Shown: piece after piece, positions 45,553 to 55,922 of the stretch | Numbering within the stretch: the stretch's first letter is position 1 | Layout: every line of letters starts with the position of its first letter | Origin: Skermanella stibiiresistens SB22 | GTDB taxonomy: Bacteria > Pseudomonadota > Alphaproteobacteria > Azospirillales > Azospirillaceae | DNA length: 64,000 nucleotides | NCBI RefSeq assembly: GCF_000576635.1 | Contig: NZ_AVFL01000005.1 | Location: forward strand, 186,001 to 250,000 | Direction of reading: 5' to 3' | Position numbers and translations under genes: made by a program | Notes under the pieces: generated by a model | Seen by the model: only the letters and a program-made list of their open reading frames with translations | The model's database searches: none | What the model was told of the DNA's origin: nothing

Positions 45553-46428
45553 ATGCTCGCCATCCTGTTCCCCGCCATCGACCCGGTCGCCCTCCAGATC
45601 GGCCCCATCGCGATCCGCTGGTACGCGCTGGCGTACCTGATCGGCTTCGTCGCCGGCTGGCGCTATTGCATCGCCCTGGCGCGGAAGGACGACAGGCCGC
45701 CGACGGCGCTGGATTTCGACGACTTCCTGACCTGGGCGGTGATCGGCGTCATCCTGGGGGGCCGCCTGGGCTATGTCCTGTTCTATAACACCGGCTACTA
45801 TCTGAACAACCCACTGGAGGCGCTGGCGGTCTGGCACGGCGGCATGTCGTTCCATGGCGGCCTGCTGGGCGTCGTCGCGGCGATCCTGCTGTTCTCGCGC
45901 CGCCGCGGCTTCTCGCCGCTGGCGCTCGGCGACCTGATCGCCTGCGCCGCCCCGATCGGCCTGTTCTTCGGACGCCTCGCCAACTTCGCCAACGCCGAGC
46001 TGTGGGGTCGGGTGGCGGACGTGCCCTGGGCCGTGATCTTTCCTGGGGAAAGGGCCGGTGGCCTGCCCCGTCACCCGAGCCAGCTTTACGAGGCGGCGCT
46101 GGAGGGCCTCGTCCTATTCGTCGTGCTGGCGATCCTGGCGCGCCGCCCGTCGGTCCGGGCGCGCCCCGGCCTGCTGGCCGGCGTCTTCTTCATCGGCTAC
46201 GGTCTGTCCCGCATCCTGGTCGAACACTTCCGCGAGCCCGACCCGCAGTTGGGCTTCCTGCTGGGCGGCAACGTGACGATGGGCCAGATCCTGTCGGTCC
46301 CGATGGTCCTGTTCGGCGTGGCGCTGATCGTGGTGGCGCGCCGCCGACCCGCCTTGGCTGGCGCCGCCGATCGGCCGGCCGCCTCCGCGGGGACGGCGCC
46401 CCATCCGGACGCGCGGGATGGCCGATGA
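45553..46428 (+). CDS. lgt: Prolipoprotein diacylglyceryl transferase
   Basis: The 291-residue membrane enzyme has the Lgt signatures HGGMSFHGGLLG, GRLANFANAELWGR and HPSQLYEAALEG with about seven helices. It transfers diacylglycerol from phosphatidylglycerol to the lipobox cysteine. The ATG is the first in the CDS; a longer open frame upstream is ignored. Overlaps midA by four bases. Confidence 0.95.
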   Translation: MLAILFPAIDPVALQIGPIAIRWYALAYLIGFVAGWRYCIALARKDDRPPTALDFDDFLTWAVIGVILGGRLGYVLFYNTGYYLNNPLEALAVWHGGMSFHGGLLGVVAAILLFSRRRGFSPLALGDLIACAAPIGLFFGRLANFANAELWGRVADVPWAVIFPGERAGGLPRHPSQLYEAALEGLVLFVVLAILARRPSVRARPGLLAGVFFIGYGLSRILVEHFREPDPQLGFLLGGNVTMGQILSVPMVLFGVALIVVARRRPALAGAADRPAASAGTAPHPDARDGR

Positions 46429-47564
46429 CGGCGGGCGATCCCACCCGCGATGACGATTCCGGGCAAGGCGGACTGACCGCCCACCTCCGGCGGCGGATCG
46501 CGGTCGAGGGGCCGATCTCCGTGGCGGCGTTCATGGCCGAGGCGCTGGGGCACCCCCGGCATGGCTATTACATCACCGCCGACCGGTTCGGCGCCGCCGG
46601 CGACTTCGTCACCGCGCCGGAGATCAGCCAGATGTTCGGCGAGCTGATCGGCCTGTGGTGCGCCCATACCTGGACGGAGATCGGAGCTCCCGATCCCGTC
46701 AACCTCGTTGAACTGGGACCCGGCCGCGGCACCCTGATGCGCGACGCGCTCCGCGCCGCCGCGATGGTGTCGAAGTTCCGCGACGCCGCCGCCGTCCATC
46801 TGGTCGAGACCAGCCCCGTCCTCCGCGAGAGGCAGAGGGCGATGCTGGAGCCCGTCTTGAAGGGGAACGGGCCGACGTGGCACGACACCCTCGCGACGGT
46901 ACCCGACGGCCCTGTGCTGGTGATCGCCAACGAGTTCTTCGACGCCCTGCCGATCCGCCAATTCCAGAAGACCGCCCATGGCTGGACCGAGCGGATGGTC
47001 GATGTAGACGACGCCACCGGCGGCTTCCGCTTCGTGCTGGACCGGCGGCCGGGTCCCGTAGAACACGCGATCCCGCCCTCGGCGCGGACGGCGGCGCCGG
47101 GCAGCGTGTTCGAGACCTGCCCCGCCGCCACGGCCATCGCCCACGAATTGGGCGCCCGGCTCGAGAGGTCGGGAGGCGCCGCCCTGATCATCGATTACGG
47201 CCATCCGCGTTCGGCCGTGGGCGAGACCTTGCAGGCGGTGCGCCGCCATGCCTTCGCGCCGGTCCTGGACGCCCCGGGGTCGGCCGACCTGACGGCGCAC
47301 GTGGATTTCGAGGCGCTGGCCAACGCCGCCCGGGATGCTGGAGCGCGCGCTTGGGGTCCCGTCACCCAAGGCGCTTTCCTCGCGGGGCTGGGCATCCGCG
47401 AGCGGGCGGCGCTGCTGCGTCGGCGGGCGACGCCCGGGCAGGCCATCGACATCGATTCGGCGGTCCATCGCTTGATCGACGACACCGGGATGGGCACATT
47501 GTTCAAGGTGCTGGCGCTGACCGACCCGCGGCGGCCGGCGCCCGCCGGGTTCGAACCGGCTTGA
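46425..47564 (+). CDS. SAM-dependent methyltransferase, MidA/NDUFAF7 family
   Basis: The 379-residue protein has the MidA pattern: HPRHGYYITADRFGAAGDFVT, the SAM loop VELGPGRGTLM, FFDALPIRQF and the C-terminal TDPRRPAP. Mitochondrial members methylate an arginine of complex I subunit NDUFS2 and assist its assembly; the bacterial role is inferred to be similar. It is coupled to lgt by ATGA. Confidence 0.9.
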   Translation: MTAGDPTRDDDSGQGGLTAHLRRRIAVEGPISVAAFMAEALGHPRHGYYITADRFGAAGDFVTAPEISQMFGELIGLWCAHTWTEIGAPDPVNLVELGPGRGTLMRDALRAAAMVSKFRDAAAVHLVETSPVLRERQRAMLEPVLKGNGPTWHDTLATVPDGPVLVIANEFFDALPIRQFQKTAHGWTERMVDVDDATGGFRFVLDRRPGPVEHAIPPSARTAAPGSVFETCPAATAIAHELGARLERSGGAALIIDYGHPRSAVGETLQAVRRHAFAPVLDAPGSADLTAHVDFEALANAARDAGARAWGPVTQGAFLAGLGIRERAALLRRRATPGQAIDIDSAVHRLIDDTGMGTLFKVLALTDPRRPAPAGFEPA

Positions 47565-47619
47565 TCCGAGACACGATCCCATTCCCGCCCGTCCCTGAAC
47601 CGATCGCTGGATCCCGACC

Positions 47620-48390
47620 TTGATCACACTTGGCGCGCTGAACGACATCCCGACCATCCGCCACGGATTCTTCACCCGCGAGGGCGGCGTCAGCTCGGGC
47701 ATCTACGGCTCGCTGAACTGCGGCGTGGGCTCCAGCGACGATCCGGCCAACGTGACCGAGAACCGCCGCCGCTGCGCCGCCGCGTTCGACTTGCCCGCGG
47801 ATCGGTTGATGACGCTGTATCAGGTCCACAGCCCCGATGTCGTCACGGTGGAGCGGCCGCGCGCCGCTGGAGAGCCGCCGCCACGCGCCGACGCCCTGGT
47901 TACCTCGACGCCGGGGATCGCCTTGGGCATCCTGACGGCGGATTGCGTCCCGATCCTGTTCGCCGACGCCGAAGCTGGCGTGATCGGCGCCGCCCATGCC
48001 GGGTGGAAGGGCGCCAAGGCGGGCGTCATCGAGGCGACAGTCCAGGCCATGACGGCTTTGGGGGCAAGCGCCGAGCGGATCGTGGCCGCGATAGGCCCCT
48101 GCATCGCCCAGCGCTCGTACGAGGTGGGCCCTGAGTTTCCGGGACGGTTCCTGGACGAGGATCCGGCCAACGCCGACTTCTTCGCGCCGGCGCGGCGGGA
48201 GGGCCATTCGATGTTCGACATCGGCGGCTATGTCAGCCGGCGCCTGGGACAGGCCGGTGTCGGGATGATCCAACGCTGTCCGAACGACACCGTGTCCGAG
48301 GAGGACCGGTTCTTCAGCTATCGGCGGGCCACCTTGCGCGGCGAGCCGGACTATGGCCGCGGCATGTCGGTCATCGTCCGCCAGAACTGA
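47620..48390 (+). CDS. pgeF: Peptidoglycan editing factor (YfiH/PgeF)
   Basis: The 256-residue protein has the multicopper-polyphenol-oxidase-like PgeF motifs HGFFTREGGVSSG, LTADCVPILFAD, AHAGWKGAKAGVIEATV and GPCIAQRSYEVG. PgeF removes misincorporated residues such as L-Ser from peptidoglycan precursors. The start is a TTG; no better in-frame ATG exists near the conserved N-terminus, so the weak start is likely real. It follows midA by 55 bases. Confidence 0.92.
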   Translation: MITLGALNDIPTIRHGFFTREGGVSSGIYGSLNCGVGSSDDPANVTENRRRCAAAFDLPADRLMTLYQVHSPDVVTVERPRAAGEPPPRADALVTSTPGIALGILTADCVPILFADAEAGVIGAAHAGWKGAKAGVIEATVQAMTALGASAERIVAAIGPCIAQRSYEVGPEFPGRFLDEDPANADFFAPARREGHSMFDIGGYVSRRLGQAGVGMIQRCPNDTVSEEDRFFSYRRATLRGEPDYGRGMSVIVRQN

Positions 48391-48702
48391 GAGGCGCCCT
48401 CATGCCTTACGTGGTGATGCTGATAGCTTTCTGCGTCCTTGGATTGATGGTCAGCTGCGTGGTGTGAGCGCGGGCGGATGAGAAACCGGGTTGTCCACAA
48501 GGTTTTGGAACCCGCGGCAGCCTTCGGTCGTTGAGGTTCCATCCAAGCCCATGTGCCGGGCGCATGGGGGCCGAGACCACAGTCATGGAACATTTACATG
48601 ACAGGGACGCGCTGATATGTTCCCGCCCGATTTCCCGTTGCACCGGGTCCGTTCGGGCGGAGCTGCGGTAACGGCACTATTTCCAGAAGAGAGCCGCGAA
48701 GT
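48391..48702. other. 312-base gap between pgeF and prs, with a possible 21-codon micro-ORF
   Basis: Besides the micro-ORF described separately, the region has no gene. It should hold the prs promoter, since prs begins a new unit with the rplY-pth group. Nothing else distinctive was seen. Confidence 0.4.
48402..48467 (+). CDS. Possible 21-residue hydrophobic micro-protein
   Basis: An ATG five bases after GAGAGG opens a 22-codon frame ending in TGA. The peptide MPYVVMLIAFCVLGLMVSCVV is almost entirely hydrophobic with two cysteines and could be a single membrane helix. Expression is not shown; the good Shine-Dalgarno site and lack of other function for the frame are the only support. Confidence 0.3.
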   Translation: MPYVVMLIAFCVLGLMVSCVV

Positions 48703-49638
<936 letters not shown>

Positions 49639-49722
49639 TACCATATCCAAGAATTCCGCGGGACTGGCCGGATGGCCGCCGCGACCGAGACTGCGGTCGG
49701 CGCCAAGCAAGGCGGCCGCGGT

Positions 49723-49748
49723 ACGCCAGCACCCCTGGAGGCTGGCGT
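49723..49748 (+). other. Hairpin in the leader of rplY
   Basis: ACGCCAGC and GCTGGCGT form an 8-bp stem around a 10-base loop, 50 bases upstream of the rplY ATG. It could be a weak terminator or a structured leader element; no T-run follows. Confidence 0.35.
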
Positions 49749-49798
49749 CCATTCAGAGGCGGCCTGGACCGGCCGTCTCGCCACTGGAGTAGTTCGTT

Positions 49799-50419
49799 AT
49801 GGCTGAAGCCACAGTTCTCGCCGCCGAAGCGCGCGACCGGGCCGGCAAGGGGGTTGCCCGTCAGACGCGTCGTGCTGGCCGGATCCCCGCAGTGATCTAC
49901 GGCAACAAGGAAAAGCCGGTGATGATCTCGCTGGATCGCTTGAAGTTCGAGCGTGTCCTGCGCACCCCCGGTTTCTTCACCCATCTGTTCGACGTCAAGG
50001 TCAGCGACGCGTCCTATCACGTGCTGCCCCGCGACGTGCAGTTCGACCCGGTCACGGACATTCCGATCCACGTCGATTTCCTGCGCGTCAGCCGGGAAGT
50101 CAAGGTGACCGTCGGCGTGCCGGTCGAGTTCATCAACACCGACCAGTCGCCGGGCCTCAAGCGCGGTGGCATGCTGAACATCGTCCGCCACGAGATCGAG
50201 GTCGAGTGCGGCGCCGAGGAAATCCCCAGCCACATCACCGTCGATGTCGCCGGCTATGACCTGGGCGATTCGATCCACATCAGCGCGGTCACCCTGCCCG
50301 CCAACGTGACCCCGACGATCACCGACCGCGACTTCACCATCGCGACCATCGCGTCGCCGTCGGCCGTCAAGTCCGAAGCCAACAGCGGCGAGGACACCGA
50401 GGCGGAAGAGCAGGAGTAA
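49799..50419 (+). CDS. rplY: 50S ribosomal protein L25/general stress protein Ctc
   Basis: The 206-residue protein has the L25 N-terminal 5S rRNA-binding domain ([37 protein letters not shown]) and the longer C-terminal TL5/Ctc domain, ending with an acidic tail. It binds 5S rRNA in the large subunit. It is followed four bases later by pth. Confidence 0.95.
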   Translation: MAEATVLAAEARDRAGKGVARQTRRAGRIPAVIYGNKEKPVMISLDRLKFERVLRTPGFFTHLFDVKVSDASYHVLPRDVQFDPVTDIPIHVDFLRVSREVKVTVGVPVEFINTDQSPGLKRGGMLNIVRHEIEVECGAEEIPSHITVDVAGYDLGDSIHISAVTLPANVTPTITDRDFTIATIASPSAVKSEANSGEDTEAEEQE

Positions 50420-50423
50420 GCCA

Positions 50424-50999
50424 ATGCTGCTGCTGGTGGGTTTGGGCAATCCAGGTTCGGAATACGCCCGCAACCGGCACAACATCGGTTTCATGGCGGT
50501 GGACGAGATCGTCCGCCGCCATGGCTTCGGTCCCTGGCGGAAGCGTTTCCAGGGCCAAAGCTGCGATGGCTCAGTCGAGCCGGAGAAGGTGCTGGCGCTC
50601 AAGCCGCACACCTTCATGAACCTATCCGGCCAATCGGTCGGCGAGGCGATGCGCTTCTTCAAGCTCGCTCCCCCGCAGGTGGTCGTGATCCATGACGATC
50701 TCGACCTCGTTGCCGGCAAGGTCAGGGTCAAGCAGGGCGGTGGCCACGGCGGCCACAATGGCCTGCGCTCGATCGACGATCATATCGGCAAGGATTACTG
50801 GCGGGTCCGGCTCGGCATCGGCCACCCCGGCCACAAGGACCTCGTCCACGGCTATGTCCTGCACGACTTCAGCAAGACGGAGCAGGTCTGGCTCGAACCC
50901 CTGATCGACACCGTCGCGCGCGAGTTTCCGCTGATGGCGGCGGGTCAGCCCGAGAAGTTCGCCAGCCGTGTGGCGCTGCTGACGGCATCCAGCCCCTAA
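50424..50999 (+). CDS. pth: Peptidyl-tRNA hydrolase
   Basis: The 191-residue enzyme has the Pth signatures [51 protein letters not shown] and [12 protein letters not shown]. It releases tRNA from peptidyl-tRNA. The rplY-pth-ychF order is common in bacteria. Confidence 0.97.
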   Translation: MLLLVGLGNPGSEYARNRHNIGFMAVDEIVRRHGFGPWRKRFQGQSCDGSVEPEKVLALKPHTFMNLSGQSVGEAMRFFKLAPPQVVVIHDDLDLVAGKVRVKQGGGHGGHNGLRSIDDHIGKDYWRVRLGIGHPGHKDLVHGYVLHDFSKTEQVWLEPLIDTVAREFPLMAAGQPEKFASRVALLTASSP

Positions 51000-51220
51000 C
51001 CCTTGCCGCCACCTTTTTTCAGCGCGTCGACAAGCTTCCGCTGGAACTTGCCGCCGTCGGTGCGGGTGGCGAGGAATTGTCGCACGACCGTCTGCGCGGT
51101 TTCGCGGTCGTAAGGCACCTTGCCCTCCCCCGCGAGTTCGAGGCGCTCGATCACCTTGGGATCGAGCGTGTTTCGCAGGGCGGCCATCTGGCGCAACAAC
51201 TCCTGACGCGGATCGGACAT
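50996..51220 (-). CDS. Small conserved protein of unknown function (74 residues)
   Basis: A well-placed GAGGGGGG precedes the ATG at 51220; an upstream in-frame ATG at 51286 is less likely. The peptide [20 protein letters not shown] with a Lys/Gly-rich tail is hydrophilic and helical, without cysteines or membrane segments. It is convergent with pth, overlapping four bases. I recognise no family; similar short proteins occur next to pth in related bacteria as far as I recall. Confidence 0.6.
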   Translation of the reverse strand: MSDPRQELLRQMAALRNTLDPKVIERLELAGEGKVPYDRETAQTVVRQFLATRTDGGKFQRKLVDALKKGGGKG

Positions 51221-51417
51221 GATGGGCCCCCCTCTTTCGATAGCGTCAGCATAGCGCAAGGCATCGGGTTTGTCCGCCTCAGCCATAGGTGAGGGGTGGG
51301 GGTCAAGGGCGGCGGATTCGTCAGCACTTTCGTTTTGCTCGCCGGTGCCGCATATAACCTGCCAAACTGGCCGCGCGACGGCCTTGGACGTATTCCTCTT
51401 GAAAGCGACGGCATCCC

Positions 51418-52518
51418 ATGGGTTTCAACTGCGGCATCGTCGGCCTGCCGAATGTCGGCAAATCCACCCTGTTCAACGCGCTGACCGCCACCCAGGCGGC
51501 TGAGGCGGCGAACTTCCCGTTCTGCACCAAGGAGCCGAACGTCGGCCGCGTCGGCGTGCCCGATCCTCGGCTGGAGAAGATCGCCGCCATCGCCAAGTCG
51601 GCCAAGATCATCCCGACGCAGCTGGAATTCGTCGACATCGCCGGCCTGATCCGGGGCGCCAGCAAGGGTGAGGGGCTGGGCAACCAGTTCCTCGGCAACA
51701 TCCGCGAGGTCGACGCCATCGTCCATGTGCTGCGCTGCTTCGAGGACGACGACATCACCCATGTCGAGGGTGGCATCGATCCGATCCGCGACGCGGAGAC
51801 GGTCGAGACCGAGCTGATGCTGGCCGACATGGACGGGCTGGAGCGCCGGCTCTACACCACCCAGAAGAAGGCCAAGGGCGGCGACAAGGAGGCCAAGGTC
51901 ACCGCCGAGATGATGGAGCGCGCCTTGGCCGTTCTCCAGGCCGGCAAGCCGGCCCGGACGCTGGAGGTCTCCCACGACGAGCTGCCGCTGTTCAAGTCGC
52001 TGCTGCTGCTGACCGGCAAGCCGGTGGTGTTCGTCTGCAACGTCGAGGAAGCCTCCGCCGCGACCGGCAACGCGCTGTCCGACAAGGTCGCCGCGATGGC
52101 CAAGGCGCAGGGTGCGGCTAGCGTGGTGGTCTCCGCCGCGATCGAGTCCGAGGTGGCCCAGCTTTCCGACGAGTCGGAGAAGAAGGAATACCTGGAGACG
52201 CTCGGGCTCGAGGAACCGGGATTGAACCGGGTCATCCGCGCCGGCTACGGCCTGCTGGACCTGATCACCTTCTTCACGGTCGGTCCCAAGGAGGCGAGGG
52301 CCTGGACGGTCGGGCGCAACTCCAAGGCTCCGGAAGCCGCCGGCGTCATCCACAGTGACTTCGAACGCGGCTTCATCCGGGCGGAAACCATCGATTATAA
52401 CAGTTTTGTCACACTTGGGGGTGAACAAGCGGCAAAGGAAGCTGGAAAAATGCGACAGGAAGGCAAAGAGTACGTCGTGCAGGACGGCGATATCTTCCAC
52501 TTCCGCTTCAACGTGTGA
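51418..52518 (+). CDS. ychF: Redox-regulated ATPase YchF/Ola1 family
   Basis: The 366-residue protein has the YchF G1 loop GLPNVGKSTLFNALT, DIAGLIRGASKGEGLGNQFL, NVEE in place of NKxD (ATP rather than GTP preference) and a C-terminal TGS domain ending QDGDIFHFRFNV. It is an ATPase linked to ribosomes and oxidative stress. Confidence 0.95.
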   Translation: MGFNCGIVGLPNVGKSTLFNALTATQAAEAANFPFCTKEPNVGRVGVPDPRLEKIAAIAKSAKIIPTQLEFVDIAGLIRGASKGEGLGNQFLGNIREVDAIVHVLRCFEDDDITHVEGGIDPIRDAETVETELMLADMDGLERRLYTTQKKAKGGDKEAKVTAEMMERALAVLQAGKPARTLEVSHDELPLFKSLLLLTGKPVVFVCNVEEASAATGNALSDKVAAMAKAQGAASVVVSAAIESEVAQLSDESEKKEYLETLGLEEPGLNRVIRAGYGLLDLITFFTVGPKEARAWTVGRNSKAPEAAGVIHSDFERGFIRAETIDYNSFVTLGGEQAAKEAGKMRQEGKEYVVQDGDIFHFRFNV

Positions 52519-52618
52519 TCTCGCGAAGACTCTAAACTCATACCCCAAACGATAGGGAGGAATTTTTTTTATTAAAAATGGGGCATTGGTCCGATTTACT
52601 GTGTTACTTGTGACGTGA

Positions 52619-55087
52619 ATGAGTACGGCATGGGCCGGATCGATGACTTTGAGTTCAGGCATGTATGATGTGATGACCGCTGGTTTGGAAGCGTTTCTGG
52701 CGCGCCCCCGCACCACAGCATCCGAGGAGACCGGTCACGCCATCCTGAAAAGGCGAGCGGACCGCTCCGGTCATGCGGAGGTCGTCGCGGTCAATGGCCG
52801 CTTCGCGCGCCTGCTCGGTTCGCCCGCCGAGGCGGCGATCGGACGATCCCTGGTCGATCTGGTCCGCCCTGGCGACGCGCCTCACCTGCTCGAGGTCCTG
52901 TCGGTGGACGAACCGAACGTCGTGGTGCTCGACATGACGGCCGGGCCGGTGGTCCTCAGCGTCCAGCCGATCGGCGACGGCGCCGCCGCCCACATCCTGG
53001 TCACCGAGAACACCGGGCCGTCCGACGGGCAGATCAGTCTGGTGATCGATCACCTGCTGGCGGCGGTCTTCATCGTGGACGTGATGCCGGACGGCGGCTT
53101 CCGCTACGCCATGCTCAATCGGCGCCACGAGGAACAGACCGGCTTGGTCGCAGCCGACATGATCGGCAGGAGCCCGGAAGAGGTCCTGCCGCCGGACGAT
53201 GCCATCAGCGTGCTCGCTCATTACCGAACCTGCGTCAAGCGCCAGCTGCCGACCACCTTCCAGGAGGTGCTCCACCTGCCGGCCGGCCGGCGCCACTGGG
53301 AGACGCGGCTGGTGCCGATCACCGGCGGCCTGTCCGACAGCAAGGTGACTCGGCTGTTTGGGTCGAGCATCGACATCTCCGAGCGCGTCGTCGCCGAGCA
53401 GGCGCTGCGCGACAGCGAGCAGCGGTTCCGGTCGATCTTCGAGCATGCCGGCGTCGGCATCGGCTACGCCGCCGTCGATGGCAGGATCATCGACGTCAAC
53501 CGCACGCTGGAAGGCATGCTCGGCTATGGCCGCGACGAGTTGATCGGTCAGTCGTTCAAGCGGTTCGTCCACGTCGACGAGATCTCCCAGGTCACCGGCC
53601 GCTTCCAGGAACTGCTGAGCGGGCGCCGCGCCACGCTCCAGACCGAACGCCGGTTCCAGCGGCGCGACGGGTCCGCCCTGTGGGCTCGGACCACGGCGTC
53701 GTTGGTACGCGATCCGCTCGGCCGGCCCAAATACATCATCGCCCTGTTCGAGGATGTGACCGAGGCCCGCCGCGCGCGCGAGCGCATCCATTACCTGGCG
53801 TCGTTCGATCAGGTCACCGGCCTGCCCAACCTGTCATTGTTCAGCGAGCGGGTCGCGTCGGCCCTGGAGCAGCCCGCCCCCGGCGAGCGGATCGCTGCGC
53901 TGCTGGCGATCAGCTTCGACCGGCTCGACCCAATCCGATTCGCCCATAGCCGCACCGCCGCCGAGCACCTGATGCGCCGGCTGGTCGATCGGCTGCGCCG
54001 CGCGCTGGGACCGGGCGATGTCCTTGGCCGGATCGGCGACGACCTGTTCGCGGTGCTGCTGCCCAGCCTCGCCGACCACGAGGAGGCGGTCGCCACGGTC
54101 AAGAGCGTGATCGCCGCCTTCGGTGCCCCGATCGAGACGGACGGCCAGGATTTCCTGCTGCCGCCGGTGATCGGCGTCAGCCTGTTTCCCGCCGATGCCA
54201 GCGGGCCGGATGAGTTGATCCGCATGGCCGGGGCCGCCCTCCAGCGCGCCCGCGATCTCGGAACGTCACGCTACGAGTTGTACACGCCGGACATGGAGAC
54301 CCATGCCGCCCGCCAGCTTTCGCTGGAGAGTCGGCTGCGGCGGGCGATCGACGCGGACCAGTTCGAATTGGTGTACCAGCCAAAGATCGAGGTCGAGACC
54401 CTGAAGCTGGTTGGGTTCGAGGCGCTTGTCCGCTGGCGCGGCGAGGACGGCGCCCTGATCTCCCCCGGCGAGTTCATTCCGGCTGCGGAAGAAACCGGCC
54501 TGATCATCCCGCTGGGCGAACTGGTGCTGCGCGACGCCTGCCAGCAGATGGCGGCGTGGCGCCGGGATGGTGTCGTCGACGTGCCAGTCTCGGTCAATCT
54601 GTCCGGCCGGCAGGTCAGCGATCCGCATCTCAGCCGCAAGGCGCTCGCCATCCTGCACGCCTCTGGGCTGCCGGCGTCGCACCTGAAGTTGGAGCTGACC
54701 GAGACGGCGCTGTTCCGGAGCACCCAGGGCATCCGTGATGCCTTGCTGGAACTGCATGGCGCTGGCGTCCGCTTCATGCTGGATGATTTCGGAACCGGAT
54801 ATTCATCGCTCAGCTACCTGAAGCGCTTCCCGATCGAGGCGATCAAGATCGACAAGAGCTTCGTCCAGGGCATGGTCGAGGACCCCGACGCCGCCTCCAT
54901 CGTCAATGCCATCATCAACATGGCCCATGCCTTGAAGATGCGGGTGGTGGCGGAGGGCGTCGAGACCCAGGAGCAGCTGATCTTCCTCCGGGCCTACCGG
55001 TGCGACCGCATGCAGGGCTTCCTGTTCGCGCCGCCCACCCCCGTGGCCGAGATCCCGGCCCTGGTCCGACGGCTGGCCGGCGGCTGA
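52619..55087 (+). CDS. PAS-domain diguanylate cyclase/phosphodiesterase (degenerate GGDEF, intact EAL)
   Basis: The 822-residue protein has PAS folds (about residues 40-150 and 270-390), then a GGDEF domain whose catalytic motif is degenerate (RIGDDLF, residues 471-477), and a C-terminal EAL domain with the key residues present: E601 in FEALVRW, NLSGRQ, LELTETALF, DDFGTGYSSLSYLK, and EGVET. It is therefore likely a c-di-GMP phosphodiesterase with a sensory PAS and a non-catalytic GGDEF. No adjacent signalling partner. Confidence 0.9.
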   Translation: MSTAWAGSMTLSSGMYDVMTAGLEAFLARPRTTASEETGHAILKRRADRSGHAEVVAVNGRFARLLGSPAEAAIGRSLVDLVRPGDAPHLLEVLSVDEPNVVVLDMTAGPVVLSVQPIGDGAAAHILVTENTGPSDGQISLVIDHLLAAVFIVDVMPDGGFRYAMLNRRHEEQTGLVAADMIGRSPEEVLPPDDAISVLAHYRTCVKRQLPTTFQEVLHLPAGRRHWETRLVPITGGLSDSKVTRLFGSSIDISERVVAEQALRDSEQRFRSIFEHAGVGIGYAAVDGRIIDVNRTLEGMLGYGRDELIGQSFKRFVHVDEISQVTGRFQELLSGRRATLQTERRFQRRDGSALWARTTASLVRDPLGRPKYIIALFEDVTEARRARERIHYLASFDQVTGLPNLSLFSERVASALEQPAPGERIAALLAISFDRLDPIRFAHSRTAAEHLMRRLVDRLRRALGPGDVLGRIGDDLFAVLLPSLADHEEAVATVKSVIAAFGAPIETDGQDFLLPPVIGVSLFPADASGPDELIRMAGAALQRARDLGTSRYELYTPDMETHAARQLSLESRLRRAIDADQFELVYQPKIEVETLKLVGFEALVRWRGEDGALISPGEFIPAAEETGLIIPLGELVLRDACQQMAAWRRDGVVDVPVSVNLSGRQVSDPHLSRKALAILHASGLPASHLKLELTETALFRSTQGIRDALLELHGAGVRFMLDDFGTGYSSLSYLKRFPIEAIKIDKSFVQGMVEDPDAASIVNAIINMAHALKMRVVAEGVETQEQLIFLRAYRCDRMQGFLFAPPTPVAEIPALVRRLAGG

Positions 55088-55091
55088 AGGC

Positions 55092-55922
55092 TCACGACGC
55101 CGCCGACTCCAGCGCGAATTCCAGGATGACGCCGTTGGCATCCTCCGGGGACACCACGACACGGGCGCCGGGAACCGCGACGGTGCGGACGGCGCGGCTT
55201 GCCAGGAACTCGCGTGTTCCGGCGAGATCGCGGCACGTCACCGTCATGACGGCGGCGGGCTCCAGCCCCGGGTAGCGCCGCGCCATGCGCTCCGGCGAGA
55301 GGAAGCGGAGCGTGAGGGCCTCCGTCCGCACCTCCAGACGCCCCTGCCCCGCCCGGATCGCCCCATCCCCGAACAGCCTGGCGTAGGCCGGCGCCAGCGT
55401 CGCCGGATCGGTGGCCGGGATGGTCATGCCGTCCAGGCCGGTGGCGCCATTGGCGTGATCGAGCCAATCCGGCTGGCGCAGCAGCTCCGGTGTCAGGTGG
55501 GCGCAGCAGAAGGCCGACAGGCCCGGCGTCGCCTCGGGCTTGAAATGGACCAGCGAGAACCGGGGAGCCACGGTGCCTTCGGGCAGTTCCAACAGCCGGG
55601 CGAGGTCCTTCGGCGCCTCGGTGACTTCGGGAAAGGCGTCATGGACCGCGCCGGAGTCGGCGGCTCCGAAGGCCAGTCCGAGAAAGCCCTCGCCCCGCGT
55701 CTCCAGCAGCCGGTCCAGATTGTTGACGAACTGGCTGGCGTCGATGATGCCCAGCAACTCGACGTAGTCGTTCGGGAACATGACGCAGTAGTTGCCGGTG
55801 CCCCAGCCGATGTGGCGGCCGCGCGGCGTCACGGTGAAGCCGAGCCGGGTCCATGACGCCCGCGCCGCCTCCAGGTCGGCGACGCCGATGATGGTATGGT
55901 CGATGCCCGTGATCGAGTTCAT
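55092..55922 (-). CDS. VOC-family (glyoxalase-like) protein
   Basis: The 276-residue protein has VOC features: GIDHTIIGVADLEAARASWTRLGFTV, FPNDYVELLGIIDASQF and a second copy of the fold from about residue 160. Such proteins bind a metal and catalyse isomerisation, cleavage or dioxygenation. The substrate is unknown. Its ATG overlaps the DUF924 stop by one base (TGATG), so the two are coupled. Confidence 0.85.
   Translation of the reverse strand: MNSITGIDHTIIGVADLEAARASWTRLGFTVTPRGRHIGWGTGNYCVMFPNDYVELLGIIDASQFVNNLDRLLETRGEGFLGLAFGAADSGAVHDAFPEVTEAPKDLARLLELPEGTVAPRFSLVHFKPEATPGLSAFCCAHLTPELLRQPDWLDHANGATGLDGMTIPATDPATLAPAYARLFGDGAIRAGQGRLEVRTEALTLRFLSPERMARRYPGLEPAAVMTVTCRDLAGTREFLASRAVRTVAVPGARVVVSPEDANGVILEFALESAAS

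Noticed and set aside
52563-52570. T-run after ychF as a terminator
   Set aside because: No stable stem precedes the eight T residues.
51151-52716. 521-codon minus-strand frame
   Set aside because: Antisense to ychF; no recognisable domain.
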